Below, in pieces: positions 31,565 through 41,566 of a DNA stretch of 64,000 bases. Within the stretch, counting starts at the first letter, position 1; the number at the start of each line of letters is the position of its first letter. The translations under genes were made by a program, and so were the position numbers. Origin of the DNA: Branchipolynoe longqiensis (lineage: Eukaryota; Annelida; Polychaeta; Phyllodocida; Polynoidae); contig CM059189.1 in the NCBI GenBank assembly GCA_030323885.1, positions 51,681,661-51,745,660 on the forward strand, in the 5' to 3' direction. The notes under the pieces were generated by a model that was given only the letters and a program-made list of their open reading frames with translations, searched no databases and had not been told where the DNA came from.

Positions 31565-31950
31565 ACCCGGGCTAGGGTTGGCTACGCTTGGCTAGGCCTG
31601 GCTATGCGTGCTATGCGTGGCTATGCGTGGCTATGCGTGGCTATGCGTGACTATGCGTGGCTAGGCTTAGCTAGGCTTGGCTAGGCTTGGCTAGGCTTGG
31701 CTAGGCGTGGCGTGGCGTGGCGTGGCTTGGCTAGGCTAGGCTTGGCTAGGCTTGGCTAGGCTTGGCTAGGCTTGGCTAGGCTTGGCTAGGCTTGGCTTGG
31801 CTTGGCTTGGCTTGGCTTGGCTAGGCTTGGCTTGGCTAGGCTTGGCTAGGCGTGGCTAGGCGTGGCTAGGCGTGGCTAGGATTGGCTAGGCGTAGCTAGG
31901 GTTGGCTAGGCGTTGCTAGGCGTTGCTAGGCTTGGCTAGGCGTGGCTATA
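31565..31950. repeat. 10-bp GGCTAGGCTT minisatellite
   Basis: About 35-38 units of GGCTAGGCTT with GGCTAGGCGT, GGCTATGCGT and shortened GGCTT variants. Sub-blocks of one variant sit together, a sign of local duplication. Confidence 0.95.
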
Positions 31951-32101
31951 TGCGCGCATTAGGCCTTGGTGTGTGCAGGCCTAAGTAGGGGCGTGTGGGT
32001 GTAGCATCATCAAAGGACTCACCTGTGGTGGCGGTTAACAGCTGGGCCCCTGGTACCTGTGGATCGTCCACGTCCTGTTGTCCAATCCAAGTCTGTTGTT
32101 T

Positions 32102-32330
32102 ATTTGTTTGCTTGGTTGTTTGATTGTTGGGGTTTTAGGTCCTGGCAACATCTATCTTTATTTCAGGATGGGTACCGACTTGTGACCTCGCACACTCATG
32201 GCGATTTTTAAAGTGCTGCCTCAGTGGGAAATCAGGCCGACGGCACCATGACTTGATATCCCACTCAGTCACTTTATCCTGATACTGCGCTAACCAGTCC
32301 TTGCCCTGTCCTCTTAATGCCGTGTCCAAG
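32102..32330 (-). mobile_element. SINE-1 3' part
   Basis: GATTGTTGGGGTTTTAGGTC at left to GCCCTGTCCTCTTAATGCCG at right. Head missing. Confidence 0.83.
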
Positions 32331-32336
32331 TCTGAT

Positions 32337-32724
32337 GTTCGTTTGTTTGTTGGAGTTTTACATCCTGGCAACATATATGGCTATTTGGGACGGGTACTGC
32401 ATTATGACAACGCGCGCTCATGGTGACTTCATAGTGTTCCCCCACTGGGAGACTAGACTGATGGCACCATGACCTGATATCTCACTCAGGCACATTATCC
32501 TGACACTGTGCTAACCACTCCTTGACCTATCCTATTAATACTGAATGCCAGGCTAGGTAGCGACAAATATCAATTTGATAAGTCATCAGTTTGACTCGAT
32601 GATAAATCATTGTTTCGACTAGGTAGTAGTTAGAACCGAGTCATTGCTTTGACTCGACCGGGAATCGAATCCAGACCTTCCACACAGGAACTTTGCGCTC
32701 TACCCATTCAGCCACCGCGTCCAG
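32337..32724 (-). mobile_element. SINE-1, full length with expanded junction
   Basis: 3' end TTTGTTTGTTGGAGTTTTAC at left and head CTCTACCCATTCAGCCACCG at right. The GTTTGACTCGA junction is present three times in diverged form (32581-32662), so this copy is about 60 bp longer than usual. Confidence 0.87.
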
Positions 32725-33050
32725 TGTTGTCCTGTGCACGATGGAGGCCGCCAGGTAAACACGGGGCCGCAAGGCATCACGGGAAGGGTCAGGCTTTGTA
32801 CAGCTGCACCGACTTCCGGTACACATTGACTCAAGTCTTTAAGGTGTCATTAATTGAAAGTAAGGTGTGTGTGTTGTGGGGGGGGGGGGGGGGTAGCATG
32901 GCACTATTGTGGTTGTATTTGCACGAGCCGAGACCTCGTAATGACAGACTACACGTCATAAGTCAAGCGGGCCCGTCTTACTAACAACATGCCCACACTT
33001 TGACGTGACAAAACTGACATTGCTGTGTTACCAACAACATGCCCACACTT
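32725..33050. other. unique sequence with poly-G tract
   Basis: Poly-G at 32877-32893. CCAACAACATGCCCACACTT is present twice in diverged form (32985-33004, 33031-33050); the second flanks the next SINE. No gene. Confidence 0.5.
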
Positions 33051-33409
33051 GACCAGACAGGATGGCCGAATGAGTTGAGCATCCGTCTCATGTTTTGGGA
33101 GATCGGGGGATCCGAATGCATGGGTTCGTGGCTTTGAACCCTGGTCAAGTGAAATCAATGACGTAAAATGGATACTTGTCGCTTCATAGCCAGGCACCCG
33201 GCATTATTATAATAGGGCAAAGACTGGTTGGTTCAGTTTCAGGATAATGTGACTGAATGGGATATCAGGTCATGGTGCTGGCGGCCTGATCTCCCAGTGG
33301 GGCAGCACTATAAAGTCGCTATGAGTGTGCACTGTCAAAAGTCAGTCCCCATCCTCATATGACCTTAAATGCTGCTAGGATGTAAAACAACAACAACAGA
33401 CAAACAAAC
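33051..33409 (+). mobile_element. SINE-1, full length (Ser-like head, AACAAC tail) with 11-bp target duplication
   Basis: Begins GACCAGACAGGATGGCCGAA with TGAGTTGAGC and ends GTAAAACAACAACAACAGAC. TGCCCACACTT on the left (33040-33050) and TGCCCATACTT on the right (33410-33420) flank it. Confidence 0.92.
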
Positions 33410-33526
33410 TGCCCATACTTTGAAGTAATATTGCTACCCAAAATTGGAGTACGGAAGTAGATAAAAATCGAATTTGTACTAATTATAGACTATTCAAACA
33501 TGACTTGTGTCTGGAAAACTATTTAG

Positions 33527-33864
33527 TTGGTTGGGTGTGGGAGTTTGACGTCCTGGCAACATCTCAGGTCATATCAGGATGGGTATCGACTTGTGACAGT
33601 GCACAATCAGGGCGACTTTATAGTCTGCCCCACTGGGAGACCGAGCTGTCTAGTGTCAGCACCATGACCTGATACCCCACTCAGTCACATTATCCTGACA
33701 CTGAGCCAGCCACTCCTTGCCCTATCCTAATAATGCTGCGCACCTGGCTAGAAGTGTCAAGTATAAATTTGTAAGTCATCGGTTTGAATTGACCGGGGTT
33801 TGAATCCCATGATCTACCAAAACGGGAGATGGACGCTCAACTCATTCGGCCATCCCGTCTGGTC
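33527..33864 (-). mobile_element. SINE-1, full length (Ser-like head, CCAAC-type tail)
   Basis: 3' end GGTTGGGTGTGGGAGTTTGA at left and CATTCGGCCATCCCGTCTGG at right. A second partial head copy follows at 33888-33960 (GGGTTCGAATCCCACGATCT...CCATCCCGTCTGGTC), apparently a local duplication. Confidence 0.88.
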
Positions 33865-33956
33865 AATTGATAACGTCATGATTATACGATGGGTTCGAAT
33901 CCCACGATCTACCAAAAACGGGAGACGGACACTCACCTCATCAGGCCATCCCGTCT

Positions 33957-35142
33957 GGTCTCACGTCACCAGAGGGCGCCACCTCCAGCTCAACTCTGAG
34001 CAAACCGGAAGTACCTGGTCTCACGTCACCAGAGGGCGCCACCTCCAGGTCAACTCTGAGCAAACCGGAAGTACCTCGTCTCACGTCACCAGAGGGCGCC
34101 ACCTCCAGGTCAACTCTGAGCAAACCGGAAGTACCTGGTATTACATCACCAGAGGGCGCCACCTCCAGCTCAACTCTGAGCAAATCGGAAGTACCTCATC
34201 TCACGTCACCAGAGGGCGCCACCTCCAGCTCAACTCTGACTCGGAGCAAACCGGAAGTACCTCGTCTCACGTCACCAGAGGGTGCCACCTCCAGCTCAAC
34301 TCTGAGCAAACCGGAAGTACCTCGTCTCACGTCACCAGAGGGCGCCACCTCCAGCTCAACTCTGATCAAACCGGATGTACCTGGTCTCACGTCACCAGAA
34401 GGCGCCACCTCCAGCTCAACTCCGAGCAAACTGGAAGTACCTCGTCTCATGTCACCAGAGGGCGCCACCTCCAGCTCAACTCTGACTCTGAGCAAACCGG
34501 AAGTACCTCGTCTCACGTCACCAGAGGGCGCCACCTCCAGCTCAACTCTGAGCAAACCGGAAGTACCTCGTCTCACGTCACCAGAGGGCGCCACCTCCAG
34601 CTCAACTCTGAGCAAACCGGAAGTACCTGGTCTTATGTCACCAGGGGCGTAATCGATTAATCAACTCGGGTCACTCGAGCCACTTTTTGGCACATGCGCA
34701 CATCCTACAGACTCGGGTGGAATAATCAAATATGCTTCTCCATGCTCGGGTGGAAAACATGATTTTTTTTTTAATAACCGATAGAACTACAGTAAAATAG
34801 GATTTAAAGTATGTTATGATGTCATAGTTTAGCTATATTTCTATTTCATTAATCTAAGTTATTCTTTAAAAAAAAGATGTATGACTGCTATTGGTAGCTC
34901 TTATCCTGCAGAACGGTACCAGCGCAAATGTGACGTCATCGCTCACAGCCAACCCCAGCTACGAGGTGGGTTACTTGGGACGGATCATTTTGCACACGGC
35001 ATGTGTATTTGTCGACTCTACTCGCAGTGTTCAATTTATAATTCTGATGACTCGGGTGACCCGATTAGCCCGGGTTGTGTTAATCGATTACGGCCCAGAG
35101 GGCGCCACCTCCAGGTCCACTTTGAGCAAACCGGAAGTACCA
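33957..35142. repeat. 60-bp tandem array carrying a CTCF-like motif in every unit, split by a transposon
   Basis: Twelve units (starts near 33961, 34021, 34081, 34141, 34201, 34267, 34327, 34387, 34447, 34513, 34573, 34633), mostly exactly 60 bp, two of 66 bp with an extra CTGACT-type block. Each contains TCACCAGAGGGCGCCACC; TCACCAGAGGGCGC fits 13 of 14 positions of CCASYAGRKGGCRS. The last unit is cut at CACCAG (34644) and resumes at 35096 after the CWG element. The period is a multiple of three and stop-free, so several long frames exist on both strands; they are artefacts. Confidence 0.95.
34645..35095 (+). mobile_element. CWG-flanked TIR element, copy 2
   Basis: 451 bp, with ends GGGCGTAATCGATTAATC and GTTAATCGATTACGGCC and CAG directly outside both (34642-34644, 35096-35098). 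Removing the element and one CAG restores the array unit CACCAGAGGGCGCC, which proves a 3-bp target duplication. Confidence 0.92.
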
Positions 35143-35233
35143 GTCCGTTACACAGGAGACAAGCTGACAGGTCCCCACCAAGTTTCACCTCCACCAACGT
35201 TAAACACACCTGCACAACGCCCTATTAGGGGCG

Positions 35234-35270
35234 GGGTGGGAGCGGGGGGGGGGGGGGGGAGGGGGGGGTA
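35234..35270. repeat. G-rich tract
   Basis: GGGGTGGGAGCGGGGG-type run with several G-runs of four or more. It could form a G-quadruplex on the plus strand. Confidence 0.7.
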
Positions 35271-35349
35271 GGACGACCCAGTTACAATGAATTACTGTCA
35301 ATGCTATCCGTCCGGGTTTGTTTGAACGCGATATCTGCTTAAAACTTAA

Positions 35350-36366
35350 AGTTGCATAGTCCGATGGTTTTAGAGTTTCTATCCTTTTTCCCCCCTAAAT
35401 ATAGATAAATATAGGTCGATCGTTTTGTTGTTGTCGTTTTCTTTAGTAAATTATCTTATTCATCTGGGCCCGTATGCAGGAGGCAGTGTTAGCGGCGTTT
35501 GGTGTTACAGCCTGTTGCCGTTTAGCTAACACCGACGTCGGGAGTGGTGTCAAGTGATATGCAGGAGCACATAGCACTTACATTATAGCTAAACGTGAAG
35601 TTATTTATAGATTTGGGAATTCCCTCGAGTCGACAATATGAATAACGCCGCAAATGCAGTGGCGGCGTTAATATCGGTTCGAATTTAGGGTTAAATTGAT
35701 AAGATTTCACTTATTGTGTATGTAATTCTGTTAAATATGATAGCATTGAATAGATTTGGGCCTAATAAATTGCCGCCGCCGCCGCTGCTTTCCATACTGG
35801 CGGATGAAAGCGACGTCGATGCAGCGGTGGCGGCAATTTGTGTACTTTACATTCGTCGATTCGAAAATATAAATATTAATATCACCGCCGTTGTGGTGGC
35901 AGCGTTAATCTTGCTTCGATTTTAGGGTTAATTTAATCAAATTTCACTATTTGACTATGTAACTTGGTTAAATATGACACGATTGAATAGATTTGATACC
36001 TTACACCACTGTAAACTAGCTAAATTTCTGGTTTACCTTAACCTAGGTTAAGCTTCTGGTGTTAGGCCTATCACTGACTCGTGCATACCATTTTTCGCCG
36101 CTAAACGGGAATTCCCGCCAAACACCGTTTTGCCTCGCTAACACTGACTCCTGCATACGGCCCCTGAACACATATCTCGTTATCATCTATCCTACTTTAT
36201 AATCTATTTTTACTTTAGTTTGAAGTAACCTTGATTTAAAATGACTAACTTCAGAGAGATTTTAAGTGTAAACCCGCTAAATTAATTGCTTGTCAAATTT
36301 TCGACCACGTAGGCTCAGCAGTAAAAGGTTCTAACTTCTATTACTTAATGCCCGTCTAAGTTCTGG
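35350..36366 (+). mobile_element. TTAA MITE, copy split by element H7
   Basis: TTAA at 35346-35349, then AGTTGCATAGTCCGATGG. The sequence leaves the family near 35430 and returns near 36170 with TACTTTAGTTTGAAGTAACC. The right terminus is lost where a reversed copy begins. Confidence 0.75.
35466..36165. mobile_element. H7: GGGCCCGTATGCAG inverted-end element
   Basis: Ends GGGCCCGTATGCAGGAGG...GTGTTAGCGG (left) and CGCTAACACTGACTCCTGCA, TACGGCCCC (right) are inverted complements over about 30 bp. The interior has a ~100-bp direct duplication (35661-35760 and 35898-35995, with TTTAGGGTTAAATTGATAAG-type sequence) and GCCGCCGCCGCC near 35772. Target duplication unclear. Confidence 0.7.
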
Positions 36367-36380
36367 CAACACAAACTTAA

Positions 36381-37020
36381 ATCAGCATAGTCTGATGAAA
36401 ACATCAAATTTTCAACACTATTTTTTTTATATTATCTAGATTTGATTCTACATATCTATGAGTTTGTGGGTTCGAGTCCTGGTCGAGTCAAACCAATGAC
36501 TTAAAAATTGATACATGTCACTTCCTAGCCGGGCGCTCGGCATTATTAGGATAGGGCAAGGTCTGGTTGGCTCAGTGTTAGGATAATGTGACTCAGTGGT
36601 ATATCAGGTCATGGTGCTGGCGGCCTGGTTTCCCAGTGGGGCAGCACTATAATGTAGCCATGAGTGCACACTGTCAAAAGTCAGTAGCCGTCCTGATATG
36701 ACCTTAGATGTTGCTAGGACGTAACACAACAAACAAACAAACAAAAACATATGTAATTTAGATACTGGTGCACTTATTAAACATTTGTCGCCACATAGAA
36801 GGGACTATTGTCGTATTTAGGCAATTTAATCACATATGTTACCACAGAAGCCTATGGTGTCAGAGTTTTGGCGTGCCTGCCAAATTAATTTAGTATTTTT
36901 GCACGTCAAATATCTCAAAAGTTAGCCACATAAAATCACAGTTACTTCAAACTAAAGTAACATAGATCATAATTATCAATCTAATACATTTATCTCACAA
37001 AATGAAAGAAACTCAGAATT
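36381..37020 (-). mobile_element. TTAA MITE, reversed copy split by a SINE-1
   Basis: After TTAA (36377-36380) comes ATCAGCATAGTCTGATGAAA, then CATCAAATTTTCAACAC and TCTAGATTTGATTCTACATA. It resumes at 36747 with GTAATTTAGATACTGGTGCA and ends near AATGAAAGAAACTCAG. Confidence 0.78.
36459..36746 (+). mobile_element. SINE-1 (5'-truncated, Ser-like, AACAAC tail) with target duplication
   Basis: Begins in the head at GTTTGTGGGTTCGAGTCCTG, with full body, and ends AACACAACAAACAAACAAAC. ACATATCTA (36450-36458) and ACATATGTA (36747-36755) flank it with one mismatch. Confidence 0.88.
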
Positions 37021-37134
37021 AATAAGTGCACCAGTTGATACTTGTTGAATATGTATGTTCAAATCTAGACAAGTGTCTTCCTTTCGAAAAGTTGATCCTG
37101 TTAATGTTACCGCACTAGGCAGCTGTAAGTGTAC

Positions 37135-37766
37135 AGCCCCAGTCAGACCTCACCGGATTGAGGAACTGGATAGAAAACGGACACTGTCCGGTGAAATACG
37201 GCAATGTATGGTTTATATATGGTACCCATCCGGCGTGTCCGTTCTCTCTCCGCTGGTGTCTGGCAGTGTCCGGTACAAGTTTTGAACATGCACAAAACTT
37301 GTACCAGACACCACCGGACTGATGTGTACGGTGGGTGGCCGTCTTAAGTCCATTTAGTCCGTTTTGTCCAGTTCATGTCCATTACCCATCCGTTAAGTCT
37401 CCGGTTTGCTTCCTGCCAAGGCCATTTATGGTTTTTTGTGTATTTTTTTGTGTGAACAATCTGGTACGTCCATTTGACATTCGGTTTTCGTCCGTTTAGC
37501 ATCCGGTGGATATTCGTTAATGTACGTTCCTTGTCCATTTAGCAGCAAGGAACGTAGCATCCGTTTCATCCGGTACACTTCGCCGTGAATATGGCCTATG
37601 CTGCCGACACGGCGTAAAGCAAGCACCAATCAATCAATCAATCATCTGTGACATTTCGGTATATTTCGGTACATTTTGGTACATTTTGACACCAGACACC
37701 AAAGGACTAGACAAATCTTTGTCCGGTGGTGTCCGGTACTCAGTCCGGTAAAGTCTGACTGGGCCT
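37135..37766 (+). mobile_element. H4: H-type element rich in GTCCGGT words
   Basis: Ends AGCCCCAGTCAGACCTCACC and GTAAAGTCTGACTGGGCCT are inverted complements over about 18 bp. Flanks are TAC and TAA, so the TWA duplication is imperfect. The interior repeats TCCGG, GTCCGGT and TCCGTT words in both orientations. A short ATTG-tailed fragment is nested at ~37567-37645. Confidence 0.75.
37567..37645 (+). mobile_element. short retroposon-like fragment with AATC tail (copy 2)
   Basis: CGCCGTGAATATGGCCTATG, CTGCCGACACGGCGTAAAGC, then AAGCACCAATCAATCAATCA. It is the best-preserved of three copies and ends in (AATC)n, the complement of the RTE-like LINE tail type seen in reversed copies. Confidence 0.65.
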
Positions 37767-37796
37767 TAATGGGTGAGTGAGCACATGTAGCCATTA

Positions 37797-38118
37797 CCGG
37801 AGCGGTACCCGAATCGGTAGAGTGTGTGGAAGGTCAGGAGTTCGAATCCCAGATGAAACCAATGACTTATATTTATAAAATTTATATTTGTTGCTACCCA
37901 CCCTGACGCTCGCCATTAATAGGGTAGAACAAGGACTGGTTAGCGCAGTGGCAGGATAATGTGACTGAGTGGGATATTGGGTCATCGTGCCGCCCACCTG
38001 ATTTCCCCATGGGGCAGCACTATAACGTAGCCATGAGTGTGCACTGTCACAAGTCAGTACCGGTCCTGATAGGACCTTAGATGTTGCCACGACGTAAAAC
38101 TCCAACAACCAACAACCA
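37797..38118 (+). mobile_element. SINE-1, full length
   Basis: Begins CGGAGCGGTACCCGAATCGG with TAGAGTGTGTGG, then AGGAGTTCGAATCCC, and ends GACGTAAAACTCCAACAACC. The head has a short deletion between the A and B boxes. Confidence 0.88.
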
Positions 38119-38133
38119 ATGTAGATTATATGA

Positions 38134-38256
38134 GATGATCTCCCAGTGGGGCAGCGCTATAAAGTTGCGATGAGTGCGCACTGTCACGAGTCAGCACCAA
38201 TCCTGATATGACCTTATATTTTGCTAGGACATAAAATAACAGCAAACAACAACTAA
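38134..38256 (+). mobile_element. SINE-1 3' fragment
   Basis: GATCTCCCAGTGGGGCAGCG to TTGCTAGGACATAAAATAAC. It follows the first of three TAGATTATATGAG blocks in this interval. Confidence 0.85.
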
Positions 38257-38444
38257 CCATGCGCTTTACTTCGTTCTGCGCATGCGCGTGACACGAACGC
38301 TCCCGAGGTGCGCGCCAACAATGGTTGATTCATGTACTACTTATTGCGGGCCTGCCGCGCATGCGCATGATCGTGTGCGCGTCTCTATGCGTGCGCAGGC
38401 ATACAGAGAACTAGATTATATGAGCGGGTCAACTCCCATGGAAG

Positions 38445-38774
38445 ACGGGCGCGGTGGTCGAATCAGTAGAGCGCGGGCCTCGCGTGCGGGAGATCGGGAG
38501 TTCAATTCCCGCCTGAGTCAAACCAATGACTTATATAATTGATACTTGTTGCTACCTAGCCTGGAGCTTGGCATTACTAATAGGATATGCCAAGGACTGG
38601 TTAGCTCAGTGTCATAATAATGTGACTGAGTGGGATATTGGGTCATGGTGTCGCCCACCTGATTTCCCCATGGGGCAGCACTATAGCGTAGCCACGAGTG
38701 TGCACTGTCACAAGTCAGTACCGGTCCTGATAGGACCTTAGATGTTGCTAGGATGTAAAACTCCAACAACCAAC
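38445..38774 (+). mobile_element. SINE-1, full length (GGTAGAGCG-like head)
   Basis: A clean head: ACGGGCGCGGTGGTCGAATC, AGTAGAGCGCGGGCC, GGGAGTTCAATTCCCG. Ends GGATGTAAAACTCCAACAAC. The flanks share TAGATTATATGAGCKGGTC (38412-38430, 38776-38794) but not at the exact SINE edges. Confidence 0.92.
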
Positions 38775-38817
38775 GTAGATTATATGAGCTGGTCCACTCC
38801 CAATCCCATGTAAATCG

Positions 38818-38875
38818 CCCGTCCTGATATGACCTTAGATGTTGATAGGACGTAAAACAACAACAAACAAACAAA
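38818..38875 (+). mobile_element. micro-SINE: SINE-1 3' end only, with 11-bp target duplication
   Basis: 58 bp from CCCGTCCTGATATGACCTTA through GATAGGACGTAAAACAACAA. CATGTAAATCG flanks it exactly (38807-38817 and 38876-38886). Same 5' boundary as 28943-29000. Confidence 0.92.
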
Positions 38876-39128
38876 CATGTAAATCGGCAACGCAGGCTCT
38901 GGTGGCGCCTCTCGCTGGTCTTTGTTGAACGACACAGGAGGTCGGCCACGTTATGTGTGACAAGACGTTCTTTGTGTCGCTCAATGGAGCTATACAGACA
39001 ACTTTTGAAGCACTGAATCTCAGCTTGTCGACAGAGCATTGTGGATAAATCATTATTTTTAAACAGAACCTAACACCACTAAAATTCAGTTACAGACATT
39101 CAAAGACAATTAATAGCAATTCAAAATA

Positions 39129-39345
39129 CTGAGTGTTCTGAGATTCACTCAGTGATCTGAGATTCACTCAGTGATCTGAGATTCACTCACTGATCTGAGA
39201 TTCACTCAGTGATCTGAGATTCACTCAGTGATCTGAGATTCACTCAGTGATCTGAGATTCACTCAGTGATCTGAGATTCACTCAGTGATCTGAGATTCAC
39301 TCAGTGATCTGAGATTCACTCAGTGATCTGAGATTCACTCAGTGT
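39129..39345. repeat. 19-bp tandem array, about 11 units
   Basis: Unit GTGATCTGAGATTCACTCA, almost perfectly repeated with one or two substitutions. Low divergence suggests recent expansion or homogenisation. Confidence 0.97.
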
Positions 39346-39387
39346 AGTGGTCTTTGTCAGCTTGAACATATTATCAAGATCCGTATT

Positions 39388-39872
39388 TCTCCTTTTCCTT
39401 CCTCTTTCTCTCTCTCTTCCCCCTCTCTCTCTCTTACCCCCTCTTTCTCTCTCTTTCCCCCCTTTCTATCTCTCTTTCCCCCCTCTTTATCTCGCTCTTC
39501 CCCCTCTTTCCCCTCTCTCTCTCTTTCCCTCTCCTTCTCTCTCCCTCTCCTTCTCTCTCCCTCCTTTCTCTCTCTCTTACCCCCCCTCTTTCTCTCTCTT
39601 CCCCTCTTTTTCTCTCTCTTTCCCCCTTTCTCTCTCTTTCACCTCTCTCTTCCCCCTCTCTCTCTTCCCTTTTTCTATCTCTCTTCCCCCCTCTCTCTCT
39701 TCCCCTCTTTCTCTCTCTCTTCCCTTTCTTCCACTCTCTCTCTCTTTTCCCCCTCTTTCTCTCTCTCTTCCCCTCTTTCTCTCTCTCTTCCCTCCCCTCT
39801 CTCTCTTCCCTCTCTCTCTGTGTCCCCCTCTTTCCTCTCTCTCTGTCTGCCCCCTCTTTCTCTCTCTATTAT
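39388..39872. repeat. CT-rich low-complexity tract
   Basis: TCTCTCTTCCCCCTCTTTCT-type pyrimidine tract. A homologous-looking purine tract in the opposite orientation is at 54843-55485. Ser/Leu/Pro frames here are artefacts. Confidence 0.95.
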
Positions 39873-40005
39873 TCTCCAAATCCGACTGCTTTCTGGACGT
39901 GCAAGTATTAACCCACTGATTATATATAGGCACATTAAGTGATCTTGTTTACATAATGGATTCGCTGCGCATGCGCACTGTCTGATTGGCAGATGTAATC
40001 ACTAA

Positions 40006-40762
40006 AGCCCCAATCACACTATAGCTTGCAACCGCTGTGACCATTTGAACCAAAGAACCCGCAGTCACTGGTGACCTCCTTGCGACCAAAGGACCTACCC
40101 TATGAACAAAGGCTTAGGGAATTGAAACTTCCTACCCTTTCCTACAGAAGGAAAAAAAGTGACATAATTGAAGTATTTAAAATGATGAAGGGTTTTGATG
40201 AAATAGATATGAACAAATTTTTCACTTTGAATAAAAGAGAAGGCAGTCAGGGGCCATACTCTCAAACTACTAAAACCCAAAGCCATTTCAAAGTTAAGGC
40301 AACATAGTTTCTCAAACAGGATCATAAATATATGGAACAGTCTCCCACAAAATGTTATTGATGCAGAGTCAATTAATTCATTCAAGAATAGATTAGAAAA
40401 AGCATGGGCTGATGATCCAGGGAAATTTGACCCCTTATTCACCACATGCTACTAATTACTCCTTGTGTTGCTTATTTACTTGCACTCAAGCAACAATGAG
40501 AGACAAATAAGTGTTCACACTTCCTGTCTACCATTCGCTATATCACTATATCAAAGCAATGGTTGCCAACCTCTGGGTAACCATTTTGGTCACATGGAGG
40601 TTTTTAGTGCAGTCGTTGTGACTTCTTTGTGACCAAAATGATCGCAAGGTCGGCAACCATTGAGGGCCACTTTGCAACCAATTTGTGACCACTTGCGACC
40701 AACCCTTTTTTGTGGTCGCAAAGTGGTCGCCACTAGTCGCAAACAGTAGTGTAACTGGGGTT
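40006..40762 (+). mobile_element. H5: H-type element rich in TTGCGACCA words, split by a LINE fragment
   Basis: Ends AGCCCCAATCACACTATAGC and GTAGTGTAACTGGGGTT are inverted complements. TA is shared by both flanks (TAAAGCC / GGTTTTAG). Words TGCGACCA, GTGGTCGC and GGTTGCCAACC recur inside. A CR1/L2-type tail at 40094-40455 is nested. Confidence 0.75.
40094..40455 (+). pseudogene. CR1/L2-type LINE reverse transcriptase C-terminal fragment
   Basis: The first frame gives YEQRLRELKLPTLSYRRKKS then DIIEVFKMMKGFDEID and FFTLN. After a frameshift near 40240-40290 the next frame gives NRIINIWNSLPQNVID, then FKNRLEKAW and a TAA at 40453-40455. This order (YEERL...YRR.R.D.I..YK......F...N...WN.LP....FK..LD) is typical of the C-terminus of CR1/L2/jockey-type reverse transcriptases. 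Only about 120 codons remain, and it is non-functional. Confidence 0.85.
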
Positions 40763-40789
40763 TTAGCAGAGTGAATAATAATATGAGTA

Positions 40790-41104
40790 CCGTATATGTC
40801 CCAATAGACGTGCCCTGCTCGACTGTCGACACATGGATGCGCGTCTATTCAAAGTTAAGGAATTTCATGGATTTGTTTTTGTCGTGCCTCTAAAATAAAG
40901 TGGGATTGTTTTATTTTATGTGCATTCAGTCTGAATAAGATCGTAAAGTTTGATTTGTTTTTGTCGTGCCTCTGAAATAAAGTGGGATTGTCTTATTTTA
41001 TGTGCAATCAGTCTGAATATGATCATAAATTTGTGTGTGCTTTCAATCTTGAAATGGGGGGTGTGCTTCTATTGGGTAGTGTGCTTCTATTGGGACATAT
41101 GCGG
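40790..41104. mobile_element. TA-flanked TIR element (CCGTATATGTCCCAATAGA)
   Basis: 315 bp. CCGTATATGTCCCAATAGAC at left and CTTCTATTGGGACATATGCGG at right are inverted complements, with TA outside both (40788-40789, 41105-41106), as in mariner/pogo-type elements. The interior has an ~86-bp direct duplication (GATTTGTTTTTGTCGTGCCT at 40870 and 40951). Confidence 0.72.
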
Positions 41105-41106
41105 TA

Positions 41107-41560
41107 GTTGGATTGTGGTTTTATTTACTTATTTGTTACCAATGCTTTGGAAGTACATTATGGGCACTCACCGTGACATGCGCATTAGTCTGGCAGTCAA
41201 AGGTACACATTTCGCTTAACCTTGTTTTATCTGATACAGTTTTTTTTCTCTGTGGATAATTCATGTCTAGTACCCCCATACACATCCAGACGGGTGTGGA
41301 GCTCTCACCCATGAGCAATTTTCATCAAAATGGAAAATCCAATATGGCTACCATCATGATTTGGGAATTTGTTAAACATGTTATATTTCCTGAAGTTATA
41401 GAACTAGAGACTTCATGTTGGTGTCAAATGAATCATTTAAAACTGATTATTTATTTGTATATGTTTTTCTATACATACAAATCAAATATGGCTACCAAAA
41501 CATGTGAAATATGTATTTTTGCTTCTTTTTGTTTTCAAATAACTGTCTGTGAAACATGAA
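41107..41560. other. unassigned sequence
   Basis: No gene or TE family was recognised. AATATGGCTACCA occurs twice (41341, 41488). Confidence 0.45.
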
Positions 41561-41566
41561 TGATAA

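Noticed and set aside
33800..34660. 286-residue frame with a repeated SHVTRGRHLQLNSEQTGST unit
   Set aside because: The 60-bp unit is a multiple of three without stops, and both strands are open in several frames. It begins in a SINE head. A real repeat protein would show bias to one frame.
38446..38520. Functional tRNA gene at SINE-1 head
   Set aside because: A and B boxes are present, but no proper acceptor pairing, and the sequence continues into the SINE body in all full-length copies.
39388..39872. CT tract and GA tract (54843-55485) as arms of one inverted duplication
   Set aside because: Both are low-complexity purine/pyrimidine tracts. Their flanks do not match, so similarity is best explained by composition.
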